From the NCBI GenBank assembly GCA_004297165.1, contig SCUJ01000007.1, forward strand, positions 31,959 to 95,958: 64,000 nucleotides of DNA, read 5' to 3'. This stretch comes from Gammaproteobacteria bacterium. Its GTDB lineage: Bacteria > Pseudomonadota > Gammaproteobacteria > Eutrophobiales > Eutrophobiaceae. Of the stretch, positions 16,965 through 26,016 are shown piece after piece. Within the stretch, counting starts at the first letter, position 1; every line of letters starts with the position of its first letter. A program made the translations under genes and the position numbers. The notes under the pieces are model-generated. The model saw only the letters and a list, made by a program, of their open reading frames with translations, did no database searches and was not told the DNA's origin.

Positions 16965-18208
16965 TGAAAACAAAGACGCCTTCATCCTTCCTGCCGCGAG
17001 TAGCAGCGGCTGCCGTGGAGCGTGCGCTGCGCACCGCCCCGGTTGTTGTATTGCTCGGCGCGCGTCAAACGGGCAAGACCACCCTGGTGCGCTCGTTGCC
17101 GGAACTGGCGGATCGCCCCTATTTGACGCTGGATGATTTCGACCTGCGCGCCGCGGCGGATGCGGACCCAGAGACCCTGCTGACCCGCGCACCCAAACTC
17201 ATTCTCGATGAAATCCAGCGCAGCCGCGACCTGCTCATTGCCGTCAAACGCGCCGTGGATGCCGAACCGGTGCGCACGCCAGGCCGTTTTGTACTGACGG
17301 GTTCGGCGAACCTGTTGATGTTGGAGCGTATCTCCGAAACACTGGCCGGGAGAGCGGTGTATGTCACGCTCTGGCCGTTCTCCCGGCGTGAACGCCAGGG
17401 TCTCGGTCGCACTGGTCCGTGGAGCGATCTGTTGGCGGCGCCGTTTGCTGACTGGCGGGCGATTTTGGCTGACGGTCCGGGTGGAGAAGAAGATTGGCGG
17501 GCTGCGGCGAGGCTGGGCGGCCTGCCGGTCCCGGCGCATGATCTCGTTGACGACGAGGCGCGTACCCTGTGGTTTGCCGGCTATGTGCAGACCTATCTTG
17601 AACGCGATTTGCAGGCGCTGCGCGCGGTGGAGAATCTCCCCGATTTCCGCCGTCTGATGCGCGGCGCGTGTCTGCGGATCGGCGGTCTGCTCAACCAGAC
17701 CGAGCTTGCGCGCGACGTCGGCATCGTGCAGCCCCAGGTACACCGCTTCCTTAATCTGATGGAGGCCAGTTATCAGGCCGTGCGGCTGCCGGCTTATGCC
17801 GTCAATCGCACGCGGCGCCTCATCAAGGCGCCCAAGTTCTACTGGAGCGATACGGCTCTCGCACTGCATCTTGCCGGCGAGACCGAGCCGCGCGGTGCAC
17901 ACCTCGAAAACCTGGTGCTCATCGACCTCATGATCTGGCGCGACGCGCAGCCTCACCGGCCGGAAGTGCTCTATTGGCGTACCGCGAGCGGTCTTGAGGT
18001 CGACTTTGTCATCGAGACGCCACAGCGGCTGCTGCCCATCGAAGTCAAGGCCGCCAGCCGCGTCACGACCGGGGATGCGAAAGGACTGGAAGCCTTCATC
18101 GACGAATATCCCGATCTCGCCGACGGCGGACTGCTGCTGTATGGCGGCAAGGAGATCTTCCCCGTCACGCGGCGGGTGCTTGCCGCGCCGTGGTGGAGCG
18201 CCTGCTGA
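16964..18208 (+). CDS. AAA ATPase with DUF4143 C-terminal domain
   Basis: A 414-residue protein of the AAA_14/DUF4143 type. The N-terminal half has a Walker A motif VVLLGARQTGKTT (about residues 28-40), a Walker B LILDEIQ and the sensor segment GRFVLTGSANLLML. The C-terminal half, with GGLLNQTELARDVGI, SYQAVRLPAYAVN, KFYWSDTALALHLAG and LYWRTASGLEVDFVIE, is the DUF4143 winged-helix and nuclease-like region; EVDFVIE...LLPIEVKA resembles a PD-(D/E)xK core. These ATPases are common, often solitary and poorly understood, and are frequently found in variable regions. A perfect palindrome overlaps the start. No partner gene is obvious. Confidence 0.85.
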   Translation: MKTKTPSSFLPRVAAAAVERALRTAPVVVLLGARQTGKTTLVRSLPELADRPYLTLDDFDLRAAADADPETLLTRAPKLILDEIQRSRDLLIAVKRAVDAEPVRTPGRFVLTGSANLLMLERISETLAGRAVYVTLWPFSRRERQGLGRTGPWSDLLAAPFADWRAILADGPGGEEDWRAAARLGGLPVPAHDLVDDEARTLWFAGYVQTYLERDLQALRAVENLPDFRRLMRGACLRIGGLLNQTELARDVGIVQPQVHRFLNLMEASYQAVRLPAYAVNRTRRLIKAPKFYWSDTALALHLAGETEPRGAHLENLVLIDLMIWRDAQPHRPEVLYWRTASGLEVDFVIETPQRLLPIEVKAASRVTTGDAKGLEAFIDEYPDLADGGLLLYGGKEIFPVTRRVLAAPWWSAC

Positions 18209-18285
18209 GCGGCTGGAAATACATCATGATCGGGGTATAAAAAGCGCCTTTCCTGTCCCCGTTGGCAGTAATCTCCAGGAGAAAG

Positions 18286-19509
18286 ATGATGAACAGATTC
18301 AACGCGCACGTTTCCGGTACTGCCGGCGGCATCCGGCTGATCTCGTTGTTGGCTCTGATAGCGGCAGCCTGCTACGTCCGGGTGCAGGCGCAGGACCCGT
18401 GGCCATGGGATGCCGGCGGTAATTCAGACGCCGTTACGTTGATTTTACTGGGAGATTTCAATGTCCAGAGGCGGGAGCGCCCCGTGGACGCCCTCATTCA
18501 TGTAAGGGAAACGCTGAACCAGGCAGACCTGGTGTACGCCAACCTCGAGGGACTGCTGGTACCGTCTCGCGGGCCGGCGGAGGATCTTCCGAACAAGTCC
18601 GGCTGGATCCACCTGGGACCGGAGTCCGTGCAGGCATTGCTGGCCGGCAATGTCGCCGCAGTGGGCGTCGCCAACAACGTGGCCTTCGGGCGTGAAAATA
18701 TCATGGCCAGTCTCGGGGTTCTGGATGAAAACGGCATCGCCCACACAGGGGCGGGCGCGAACATCGAGCAGGCGCACCAACCCGTCATCGTCGAGCGACG
18801 CGGCGTGAAATTCGGCTTCCTGCAATACACGTCGAAATGGTACGACGAGGCCGAACAGATGGCGACGGCGGACGCGCCTGGTGTGGCGCGGTTGAAATCA
18901 CCCGACGGCGAAACGATAGACAGGGACGACCTGCAACGGGCACTGGATGATATCCGGCGCTTGCGGCCACTGGTGGATATCCTCGTGGTGGCCACGCACA
19001 CCCGGGACGGCCAGGGCCTGGGAGGCGCTGCTGTCCGCACACCCAGGGCCGGGCAGGCCGACGGGGACAGCAACATCGATGATCTGTATTCGCATCTGCC
19101 GGTGAATGAAAGACTGCAAATCGCCGAACCGTACCAGAAACTGCTGGCCCGGACCGCCATCGACGCCGGGGCCGACATCGTTTTCGGTCACGGCTGCCAC
19201 ATGCTGCAGGAGGTGGAGATCTACCGCGGCAAACCGATCATGCACTGCCTCGGCAATTTCGCCTCGGACTGGATCCGGGTGCGGGATTACCGTGACGGCC
19301 TGGTGGCCAGGGTATCCGTCCAGAACAAAAAACTGAGCCGCGTCTCCCTGGTGCCGGTGACGCGTGATCCTGAGACCAATAACGTCCGGCTGGTTACGCC
19401 GGCTGAAGCAGACGGTGTCAGACTGTATGGCAAGCTCCGGTCCTTGTCTCCGTCCACACCGTTGCCATTGCAAGGCCAGGAACTGTTGCTGCTGGATAAC
19501 CGGCCGTAG
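18286..19509 (+). CDS. CapA-family exported metallophosphatase-like protein
   Basis: About 407 residues with an N-terminal signal or anchor segment (LISLLALIAAACYVRVQAQ). The PGA_cap (CapA) domain follows: LILLGDFNVQ, DLVYANLEGLLVP, VGVANNVAFGREN, HTGAGANIEQAHQPVIVERRGVKFGFLQYTS, VVATHTRDG and DIVFGHGCHMLQEVEIYRGKPIMHCLGNFASDW. These match the metallophosphoesterase-related fold of CapA/PgsA, involved in poly-gamma-glutamate or similar polymer synthesis, although many homologues have other or unknown roles. No capB or capC is present. AGGAG precedes the adjacent ATGs at 18286 and 18289, so either may be used. It is the last gene before the defence island. Confidence 0.82.
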   Translation: MMNRFNAHVSGTAGGIRLISLLALIAAACYVRVQAQDPWPWDAGGNSDAVTLILLGDFNVQRRERPVDALIHVRETLNQADLVYANLEGLLVPSRGPAEDLPNKSGWIHLGPESVQALLAGNVAAVGVANNVAFGRENIMASLGVLDENGIAHTGAGANIEQAHQPVIVERRGVKFGFLQYTSKWYDEAEQMATADAPGVARLKSPDGETIDRDDLQRALDDIRRLRPLVDILVVATHTRDGQGLGGAAVRTPRAGQADGDSNIDDLYSHLPVNERLQIAEPYQKLLARTAIDAGADIVFGHGCHMLQEVEIYRGKPIMHCLGNFASDWIRVRDYRDGLVARVSVQNKKLSRVSLVPVTRDPETNNVRLVTPAEADGVRLYGKLRSLSPSTPLPLQGQELLLLDNRP

Positions 19510-19840
19510 GCGCAACATGGCTCACCCGAGTAGGGCTTTATTTGGCAGCGATTTGACTCAAACTATATTGTCTCCGGGATTCTTGTGGCGATTCTCCCCT
19601 TCATCTTCTTCATAAGTAAACTGGACACCCCGGATATAGGCTGCCTATACTTGAGTCAATAACCATCCTAATGTATTACATGGAGGTTTTTCATATGTCC
19701 AGTTACTCATCATATTTGCGCTTGGCTGAGAGGAAAGCAGGGGCGACGCGGTCAGGAGTCTGCCAACACTGCGCATAACAGCCAAACCCGTAGGCCGCTT
19801 GTGCGAGCGAATTCAATCCCTGAACACTAGGTACTGAATC
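19510..19840. other. Left edge of the defence island, with a small possible ORF
   Basis: No substantial gene is visible. A 27-codon frame at 19695-19778, MSSYSSYLRLAERK..., follows a GGAGG at good spacing and may be a remnant of a longer gene or a leader. AACTGGACA (19619-19627) and TGTCCAGTT (19696-19704) form a 9-bp inverted pair around its upstream region. I see no complete insertion sequence and no target duplication. Confidence 0.35.
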
Positions 19841-21562
19841 GTGCCTTTGCTTACTTGCATTGATCTATTTAGCGGCTGCGGCGGCTTCACTTTGGGTATG
19901 ATGCGTGCCGGCTTCCAAGTTTTGGCGGCAGTTGATGTCGACTCGGTAGCCATTTCATCCCTGCGTGTGAACCTTATCGAAACGCGGCCGCCTGGACTGG
20001 ACCCGGTTTCGAATGCCCTAGTACGCGATCTCACGACCTTTCGTCCTAGCCAACTTGCCGAACTCATTGGCACCGGCAGCGTTGACGTGATCGTTGGCGG
20101 ACCGCCTTGCCAAGGATTCAGCACCGCACGACAGGTGGATGGTGCTAATCATGGTGCGCGCCTGAAAGAAGATCCACGTCGCCGTCTCTACAAAGAGTTC
20201 CTCTGCCATGTCGACTTCTTTCAGCCAAGAGTCTTCGTAATGGAAAATGTCCTTGGTATCCGTACTGCTGCGGGCGGCGAGTACTTCACGCACATGCAGA
20301 AAGAAGCCCGTGTGCTTGGAGCCAACATAGGCCGACCAGGTTACCGGGTACATAGTCAGATAGAGGATGCTTGGCAATTGGGGGTGCCTCAGAAACGTCG
20401 TCGTCAAATCATTATTGGTCTGCGCAACGATTTGCCGGGATATTTTCCTTCGGTACTAAAGCCTGTTTCTCGAGCAGAAGCACAACCATGTCTTGGCGAG
20501 GCAATCGGCGACCTGCCGATTCTCCGTGCCGGTGGCGGTGAAGACGAACGTGATTACGACCCTGGTCGCCGCGCAGAACACTTTCGGCGCTTTGGAAACA
20601 AAGCCCGCCGTTATCTCAACCACGTTTTGGAAATAGGACTCGCGCAACACTTGACAAACCACGTCGCGCGCCCCCACAGCGAGCGCGATCTCTGCGATTT
20701 CGCATTGCTGCAGGAGGGAGAAAACTCGGCCACCGCCATCCGCGACCGCGGCGTTGTCTTTCAATTTCCTTACAAGAAAGATCACTTCAAAGACCGTTAT
20801 ACCCGCCAGAGCCGGTGGCGACCATGCAGCACGATCGTCGCCCATCTGAGCAAGGATGGCCTGATGTTCATCCATCCCACGCAAAACCGTTCGATCACCC
20901 CGCGCGAGGCAGCACGTGTACAAAGCTTTCCAGACTGGTTTAGATTTCCCGAGGCACGCACCCACTCGTTCAGGCTCATCGGAAACGCTGTACCGCCGCT
21001 TATTGGGGAGTCGCTGGGTCTTGCGATAAAGGCGTTTCTAAAGTCTGGACGGATTTTGCGTACCGATGCTAAACGCCGGATTGCACCACTCTCCACAATG
21101 CCGCACTCAGGCTCGCAACGGCCGATGGTTAGCAACAAGGCTTCCGCGTACGTTCCAAACTCACAGATCGAAGCTGCACGCGTACTGGGGATTCTCGCCG
21201 AGCTTAACCGCCACGATCTTCGCGCGCTAACGGCAAGAGAATTTTTACGCGGCTGGCATGCGCTCCTGTTTCTTTTTCCTGGCCTTCACCCCGACAATGC
21301 CCTGGACCATGGAGACATCATCGAAACCACGTCAGGCAGCAAAGTCGTGCTTGGCGGCTTTGAGAAACTCCTTTCTCGCCACTATGTCCGCAGTGGTTGG
21401 CCCGTGTTATTGGATTTGATCGGGCGCGAAGCATGGCGGCGCTACGAGTCGGGGGAGATTGGGGACGATGATTTCTATTGCGTGAAAGCACAAAGAGCGG
21501 GGATGGGCTACCCATGTGAGTCGGAGTTGAAGACCGATGACGAGGGGGCAGCGATTCAATAA
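19841..21562 (+). CDS. drmMII: C5-cytosine DNA methyltransferase with C-terminal extension (DrmMII-like)
   Basis: A 573-residue cytosine-5 methyltransferase. Motif I is CIDLFSGCGGFTLGM (residues 6-20). Motif IV is VGGPPCQGFS with catalytic Cys90. Motif VI is FVMENVLGI, motif VIII QKRRRQIIIGLR and motif X FRLIGNAVPPLIGESL. The catalytic part ends near residue 405. About 165 further residues follow (from around MVSNKASAYVPNSQIEAARVL) that I do not recognise. The GTG start follows AGGTAC. It is the first gene of the operon with DrmA and DrmB, the position of drmMII in class 2 DISARM, where the methylase marks self DNA. The presence of Vsr at the far end also fits a cytosine methylase. Confidence 0.88.
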   Translation: MPLLTCIDLFSGCGGFTLGMMRAGFQVLAAVDVDSVAISSLRVNLIETRPPGLDPVSNALVRDLTTFRPSQLAELIGTGSVDVIVGGPPCQGFSTARQVDGANHGARLKEDPRRRLYKEFLCHVDFFQPRVFVMENVLGIRTAAGGEYFTHMQKEARVLGANIGRPGYRVHSQIEDAWQLGVPQKRRRQIIIGLRNDLPGYFPSVLKPVSRAEAQPCLGEAIGDLPILRAGGGEDERDYDPGRRAEHFRRFGNKARRYLNHVLEIGLAQHLTNHVARPHSERDLCDFALLQEGENSATAIRDRGVVFQFPYKKDHFKDRYTRQSRWRPCSTIVAHLSKDGLMFIHPTQNRSITPREAARVQSFPDWFRFPEARTHSFRLIGNAVPPLIGESLGLAIKAFLKSGRILRTDAKRRIAPLSTMPHSGSQRPMVSNKASAYVPNSQIEAARVLGILAELNRHDLRALTAREFLRGWHALLFLFPGLHPDNALDHGDIIETTSGSKVVLGGFEKLLSRHYVRSGWPVLLDLIGREAWRRYESGEIGDDDFYCVKAQRAGMGYPCESELKTDDEGAAIQ

Positions 21563-22679
21563 TAGGGCATTCGGTCACATACCGAATGTTTTTGAGGTTT
21601 TTCTGCAGATGAACGCGTTGTTCTCCGAGAGAAATCAGGAGTGGCGGCCGGTCCCGTTTTGGGTCGATTTCCTGATCCGCTTGGGCTATCGGTGGCCTGC
21701 CTCCACCATGGGGCCCCGCAGAATTGCCCTTCTTTCGATGCCCTGCGACTCAGCTGCGGCGGAGCTTGTCGCGCTCGGTGCGATGATTCGAGACCTCGGA
21801 AATTCGAACGCCAATGATATTGCGGGGCACTATGCCGCGTTGATGAGATATGCGCGTCAATACTTGGAACACTGCCGGGGTTGTGATTTGCCTGAATGTG
21901 ATCCAGCGGCAAAGCGGTGTGGCTACGTTGCCAAAGCGACGGGCCGTCTAAGATATTCCCCGTCTCTGCGTAAGGTGTATACGGTTTCCAGAAGTACCGA
22001 CCTCGCGAATGGCCGCATTGCGCTCGAAAGGCCAGCAGGCCGCACTAGAAGCAGATCCGGAGAAATGAACGGTCCAGTCACTTCCTGGCCTAACGCTGAG
22101 CATGCGACAAACTGGCATATCGAAAATGAACCTCCACCGCAGCTTGCTAGTTCGGAGGGCGCTCTGTCAGAAGGGCCGTATCGGCAGATCATCACGGAAG
22201 CAGAGATCCATTCGAATAACTTGAGACGGTCGTATTCGGGGCTGTGTTTGGTTGGCCGCGCCGGAGGCGAAGGCGCAACGCGGGAAATCTGTAAATCGGT
22301 GCGTTTTCAGTTTTCGGGCGGAGATTATTCTCTCTCGGACGTTCTGACAATTCACAGATGGTCAATGGCGGTGCCGATCTCGCGCGTCATCTTCTACAAC
22401 GCGAGGACGGAAAAATTTGACCGCCACACGCCCCAGCCCTCTTTAGTGATTGCGGACGGTGACACATCGTTTCTCAAAGTGCTGGGTGGAACGGAGTTCC
22501 AACGCTCTGACGTAATCGGCGTAATCCACCGAGTAGTTGAGCGCGACCGCTTGGAAGCCTTGGGCAACCAGATGCTTGGATTGCAGCAATGGTATGCCGA
22601 GGATACCGAAATGCTTGGCGGACTTCCGGCCGCGCCGCGTGCTATCGGTCTCTCAATTCTGAAGCGGAGAACTCCGTAA
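21537..22679 (+). CDS. Unrecognised defence-operon protein with a cysteine cluster
   Basis: About 380 residues from ATG 21537, overlapping the methylase end by 26 bp; ATG 21609 is an alternative start. I do not recognise the family. Around residues 110-130, HCRGCDLPECDPAAKRCGY has four cysteines spaced as in a small zinc-binding site. The middle is rich in Arg/Ser and probably partly disordered. The C-terminal third (CLVGRAGGEGATREICKSVRFQFSGG... YSLSDVLTIHRW) looks globular. It ends with a one-base overlap (TAATG) with the next gene. The tight packing says it belongs to the same system, possibly as a DNA-recognition or adaptor subunit. Confidence 0.65.
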   Translation: MTRGQRFNNRAFGHIPNVFEVFLQMNALFSERNQEWRPVPFWVDFLIRLGYRWPASTMGPRRIALLSMPCDSAAAELVALGAMIRDLGNSNANDIAGHYAALMRYARQYLEHCRGCDLPECDPAAKRCGYVAKATGRLRYSPSLRKVYTVSRSTDLANGRIALERPAGRTRSRSGEMNGPVTSWPNAEHATNWHIENEPPPQLASSEGALSEGPYRQIITEAEIHSNNLRRSYSGLCLVGRAGGEGATREICKSVRFQFSGGDYSLSDVLTIHRWSMAVPISRVIFYNARTEKFDRHTPQPSLVIADGDTSFLKVLGGTEFQRSDVIGVIHRVVERDRLEALGNQMLGLQQWYAEDTEMLGGLPAAPRAIGLSILKRRTP

Positions 22680-24301
22680 TGCCGGTACCCGCGTCGCAGG
22701 TCTTCGATTTCATCGAGCAGCAGGCAACTGTAGCCATCGAACGGCATGAGATTGCATCGACTGCTTTCGGCACCCTGCGCCGGAGCTTGCGTCAGATTGT
22801 GGTGACGCTTCGAGACTCCGACACCCAAGAGGCTCTTGATATCTCGGACCGGCTCCGGGCTCTCCTGTCCGAGTGGCTCACGGTTCCAGTGTCTTTTGAT
22901 AGCTCGATGCTTGATACTTTGAGAGAACTGCTCGGGGCAACTGAAGGGGTTCAATCTCGCTGGGGGTTAGATGTACGGAAGCTGTATGAGTCAGCCCTTC
23001 GTGCTGTGGCAGAACTGCCGTCCATTGAGAACCCAGTGCGAGAAGCGATTCGCATGGCCATCCGCGAACAGCGCTCTCAAGGCCAAACGTTCAAGGTTTA
23101 CTGTTCGCGCCGGGCCCGGCTTCATTTTGAGTCGGTTCTAGTCCCGACCGAAGACCCGCCGCTCTTGGAGATCGCGTTCCTTCACTCAGTGCGGGATTAC
23201 CGAGAAACTGCTCCATTCGACGTTTTGATAAAAGTGGGACCGCTTCGTGCCCGAGGCTGGGGTTCGGCGCCCGACGCTCTGCTCAGCGCACCGCGCTTTC
23301 GCAAGCTTTTGCAAATTGTCTGGTCTGGTTGCAGCGACGAGCCAGACTTCGGTTACGACCCAGTATCGCCTCCCACCGATTCCCAAGGCGCTAGCGGTTC
23401 CACGGCGGCGACGAATTCTGGCAGTAGACGTGGCCAGATCACCTGGACCACGCGATTGGTTCGTTCAGGCCAGGACACCGGTGCCCTTCCGGGCGACGCG
23501 GCGGAACTCGATGAGTTGCGAGTCTTCAGGGAAATGATTCAGCAGCGAGAAAAGCGCACTGCTACGCTCGTTCAAGTCGACGAGGAACATGCTATTCTGT
23601 ACCCGCCGCATTCCTTGGTTCTCAGCTTCGATCCCGACCCGGCCTCGCGGGAGCCGATTGATCGCCGAATGCCCTCGGAAACGCTTGTTGAGGGCATGTA
23701 TTTGATCAGGCCTCTAGTAGATGACATCGACTTCGGCGGAGTACGCGCCGAGCATGGGCACTATAGTCAGATTTGGAAATCCAGATTGGAACTGGAGTGG
23801 CGGGCTAATGCTGCCGGTCTGATAGCGCGCCTGCGTACCGCTGGTCTCAATCTCCAGCATCTTAGTTCCGCCATCCAACATTGGTGCAAACCACCGAGCA
23901 CCGTCATCCATGCGCCCCAGCAAATGAAGCATTTCGAGGTTCTTTTGCGCGTATTGGAGGTTGACGGCAATGCCCCCAACAACCGGAATCAGAAGGCGCC
24001 TCTTTGGAATCTTGCGTGGAATGAAGTACGGCGGTCGCGGGGAGAGGCGATTCAGTTTGGCGTCCAAGAACAAGAAATTGTAGAGGAGCAGCTGCTCAAT
24101 ATCCTCAGAAAGCTGGTGCCCCAGATTCGGGATCGTGCCATGGCAGGCGGTGGCTTCCATCTCGCCATACCGCCCGGCAGTGGTATTACGGGCGACCTGC
24201 TGTTTTTAAGAGTGAGTGGAATCGAGGAGGGCTTCAGTGTCCCGGAGACCGACCTCAAGGTTATCCGCGAACTAAGTATGGTTGACCAATGGCGCGACTG
24301 A
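22679..24301 (+). CDS. Unrecognised defence-operon protein in the DrmE position
   Basis: A 540-residue protein from ATG 22679, which overlaps the previous stop by one base. No catalytic motif stands out. The N-terminal 150 residues are mostly helical (VFDFIEQQATVAIERHEIAS..., DISDRLRALLSEWL). The C-terminal part contains EGMYLIRPLVDDIDFGG, WKSRLELEWRANAAGLIARLRTAG and NILRKLVPQIRDRAMAGGGFHLAIP. The large unassigned protein of class 2 DISARM, DrmE, occupies a comparable slot near the methylase and drmA; I cannot confirm homology by eye. The ending overlaps the next gene by 13 bp, so translation is coupled. Confidence 0.6.
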   Translation: MPVPASQVFDFIEQQATVAIERHEIASTAFGTLRRSLRQIVVTLRDSDTQEALDISDRLRALLSEWLTVPVSFDSSMLDTLRELLGATEGVQSRWGLDVRKLYESALRAVAELPSIENPVREAIRMAIREQRSQGQTFKVYCSRRARLHFESVLVPTEDPPLLEIAFLHSVRDYRETAPFDVLIKVGPLRARGWGSAPDALLSAPRFRKLLQIVWSGCSDEPDFGYDPVSPPTDSQGASGSTAATNSGSRRGQITWTTRLVRSGQDTGALPGDAAELDELRVFREMIQQREKRTATLVQVDEEHAILYPPHSLVLSFDPDPASREPIDRRMPSETLVEGMYLIRPLVDDIDFGGVRAEHGHYSQIWKSRLELEWRANAAGLIARLRTAGLNLQHLSSAIQHWCKPPSTVIHAPQQMKHFEVLLRVLEVDGNAPNNRNQKAPLWNLAWNEVRRSRGEAIQFGVQEQEIVEEQLLNILRKLVPQIRDRAMAGGGFHLAIPPGSGITGDLLFLRVSGIEEGFSVPETDLKVIRELSMVDQWRD

Positions 24302-26016
24302 TTCCCTCCTTCATGGACGAACGCACGCCCGTTGGTGAGCGCGACATCTTCAACCTGATTGCGGCCGGCCCAGATGACTGGGTCGCGCTGCATTCCCTTG
24401 ATCTTGCTCCGTGGAACCGCGGTCTTCGCACCGAGTTAGATTTTGTGATCATCGTGCCGGACGCAGGCATTCTTTGCGTAGAGGTCAAGTCCCACGAAAA
24501 CATCTCATTCGATGGTCACAGGTGGTATCCCGAGACCATTAGCCGTTCGCCATTCAAGCAGGCGGCGGACGGACGGCATACGTTCTATCGCCGCTTCTCG
24601 GAGCTCGCGCCGCAATTCAAGCGTGTTCCAGTTGTCCATTGCTGCATTTTCCCGCGGTCCCCGTTTGATCTGTCGCCAAACCTCTCGGTCCAGCCATGGG
24701 AATTAATGGATCTGCGCACTTTCCGATCATTGGAAAGCGGCACCGCATTCTGTGCAGAATTAAGGGCCAGAATCGATCGTAGCGTCGCGGCAGATGGTCA
24801 ACTATCGCGCCTCGATCATCGGCTTTCCCCGAGTCAGATTGACACCGTCGTAAGGTCTTGTGTACCGGTGCAAAAACGCCACCCAGGCGCGAGAGAGGAG
24901 ATTCGGCGTCGTGAAGAGGAGATCGAGAAGGTTCTGCGTCAGCAGCAAAAGCCCGTGCTGCAACTTGCTACGTGGAACGATCGGCTGGTCGTTTCCGGCG
25001 GGGCTGGTACGGGCAAGACCCTAATCGCCATTGAGGTTGCCAGACGTGCTGCCGAGAATGGGCGTCGAGTGGCGTTGCTGTGTTTCAACCAATTGATTGG
25101 GGATTGGCTAAGACGCAGGATAGAACAGTCCGTTCCCGCGCTCCCGAACCTGGTCGCGGGTCGCGCAATTCGCGTCATGGCGGAGCTGACGCAAATTTCG
25201 ATCCCGACCAAGCCTACGCAGGAGTTTTGGGACACCGAGCTACCTCAGCAATTGGAGGAGCGTCTCACTGATCCTGATTTCAAGGCAGTGGCCACCTTTG
25301 ACTATCTGGTCCTCGACGAGGCACAGGATCTTCTTGCTAGACCTCGGCTCTGGCAATGCCTAACCCAGTTTCTAAAGGGCGGTGTGGACAAGGGCGCCTT
25401 TGCACTCTTTGGCGATTTCGATCAGCAAGTTCTCACTGAGCGCGAGGTAATGGAGATGGCGCTTGACACATTGGCCAGACTGAACCGGCCCGTCCGTTGG
25501 AAACTATCTGAGAACTGCCGCAACTATCAGATAGTGGGAGACACAGCGGTCCGGCTTGCCGGGTTTGTGGATCCCGTCTATTCGGGATACCTCCGCTCGG
25601 GAGGGGGCGTAAACAATTACGACATTTATTTCTACGACCATGATCAGGCGCAGTTGGACAGGCTCGGTCGGTGGCTGAGGGAATTCAAAGAACAAGGTTA
25701 CAAACCCTCCGAAATCACGCTCCTTTCCTTTCGAGCCGATCATATGAGCGCAGCCGCGCGCCTCGGTACCGCGGGTTACAAGCTGCGTCCCGCATGGCAA
25801 GCGGGCGAACTAACTGCTTACGCAACCGTTCATGCCTTCAAGGGCATGGAGAACAAGATCATCATCATTACCGATGCCGTTCTCGATGATCGCGATATTC
25901 ACAGGGGCTTGTTTTACACCGCAATAACCCGCGCAACGGAATCCGTTCGCGTACTGTGCGACAAGGGCTCTCAGGAGACCCTCACAGGGTGGCTTTCCGG
26001 GAGGGGAGAGGCATGA
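24289..26016 (+). CDS. NERD-domain nuclease fused to a UvrD/Rep-like superfamily 1 helicase
   Basis: A 575-residue fusion. Residues about 15-130 look like a NERD domain, a PD-(D/E)xK nuclease relative: RTELDFVIIVPDAGILCVEVKSH holds the D-x(n)-E-x-K core. From about 200 a superfamily 1 helicase follows, with Walker A VSGGAGTGKTLIA (about 236-248), Walker B DYLVLDEAQD (about 338-347), the Q/R-type motif WKLSENCRN, and the C-terminal motifs TVHAFKGMENKIIII and LFYTAITRA. Such NERD-helicases are thought to process DNA ends. It overlaps both neighbouring genes (13 bp upstream, 4 bp downstream), so it is part of the operon. It could replace the nuclease function given to DrmC in standard DISARM. 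Confidence 0.85.
   Translation: MARLIPSFMDERTPVGERDIFNLIAAGPDDWVALHSLDLAPWNRGLRTELDFVIIVPDAGILCVEVKSHENISFDGHRWYPETISRSPFKQAADGRHTFYRRFSELAPQFKRVPVVHCCIFPRSPFDLSPNLSVQPWELMDLRTFRSLESGTAFCAELRARIDRSVAADGQLSRLDHRLSPSQIDTVVRSCVPVQKRHPGAREEIRRREEEIEKVLRQQQKPVLQLATWNDRLVVSGGAGTGKTLIAIEVARRAAENGRRVALLCFNQLIGDWLRRRIEQSVPALPNLVAGRAIRVMAELTQISIPTKPTQEFWDTELPQQLEERLTDPDFKAVATFDYLVLDEAQDLLARPRLWQCLTQFLKGGVDKGAFALFGDFDQQVLTEREVMEMALDTLARLNRPVRWKLSENCRNYQIVGDTAVRLAGFVDPVYSGYLRSGGGVNNYDIYFYDHDQAQLDRLGRWLREFKEQGYKPSEITLLSFRADHMSAAARLGTAGYKLRPAWQAGELTAYATVHAFKGMENKIIIITDAVLDDRDIHRGLFYTAITRATESVRVLCDKGSQETLTGWLSGRGEA

Noticed and set aside
19510..19840. Direct repeat of the tRNA-Pro 3' end marking the left boundary of the island
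   Set aside because: Looked for and not found, so integration of the defence island into tRNA-Pro is not supported.
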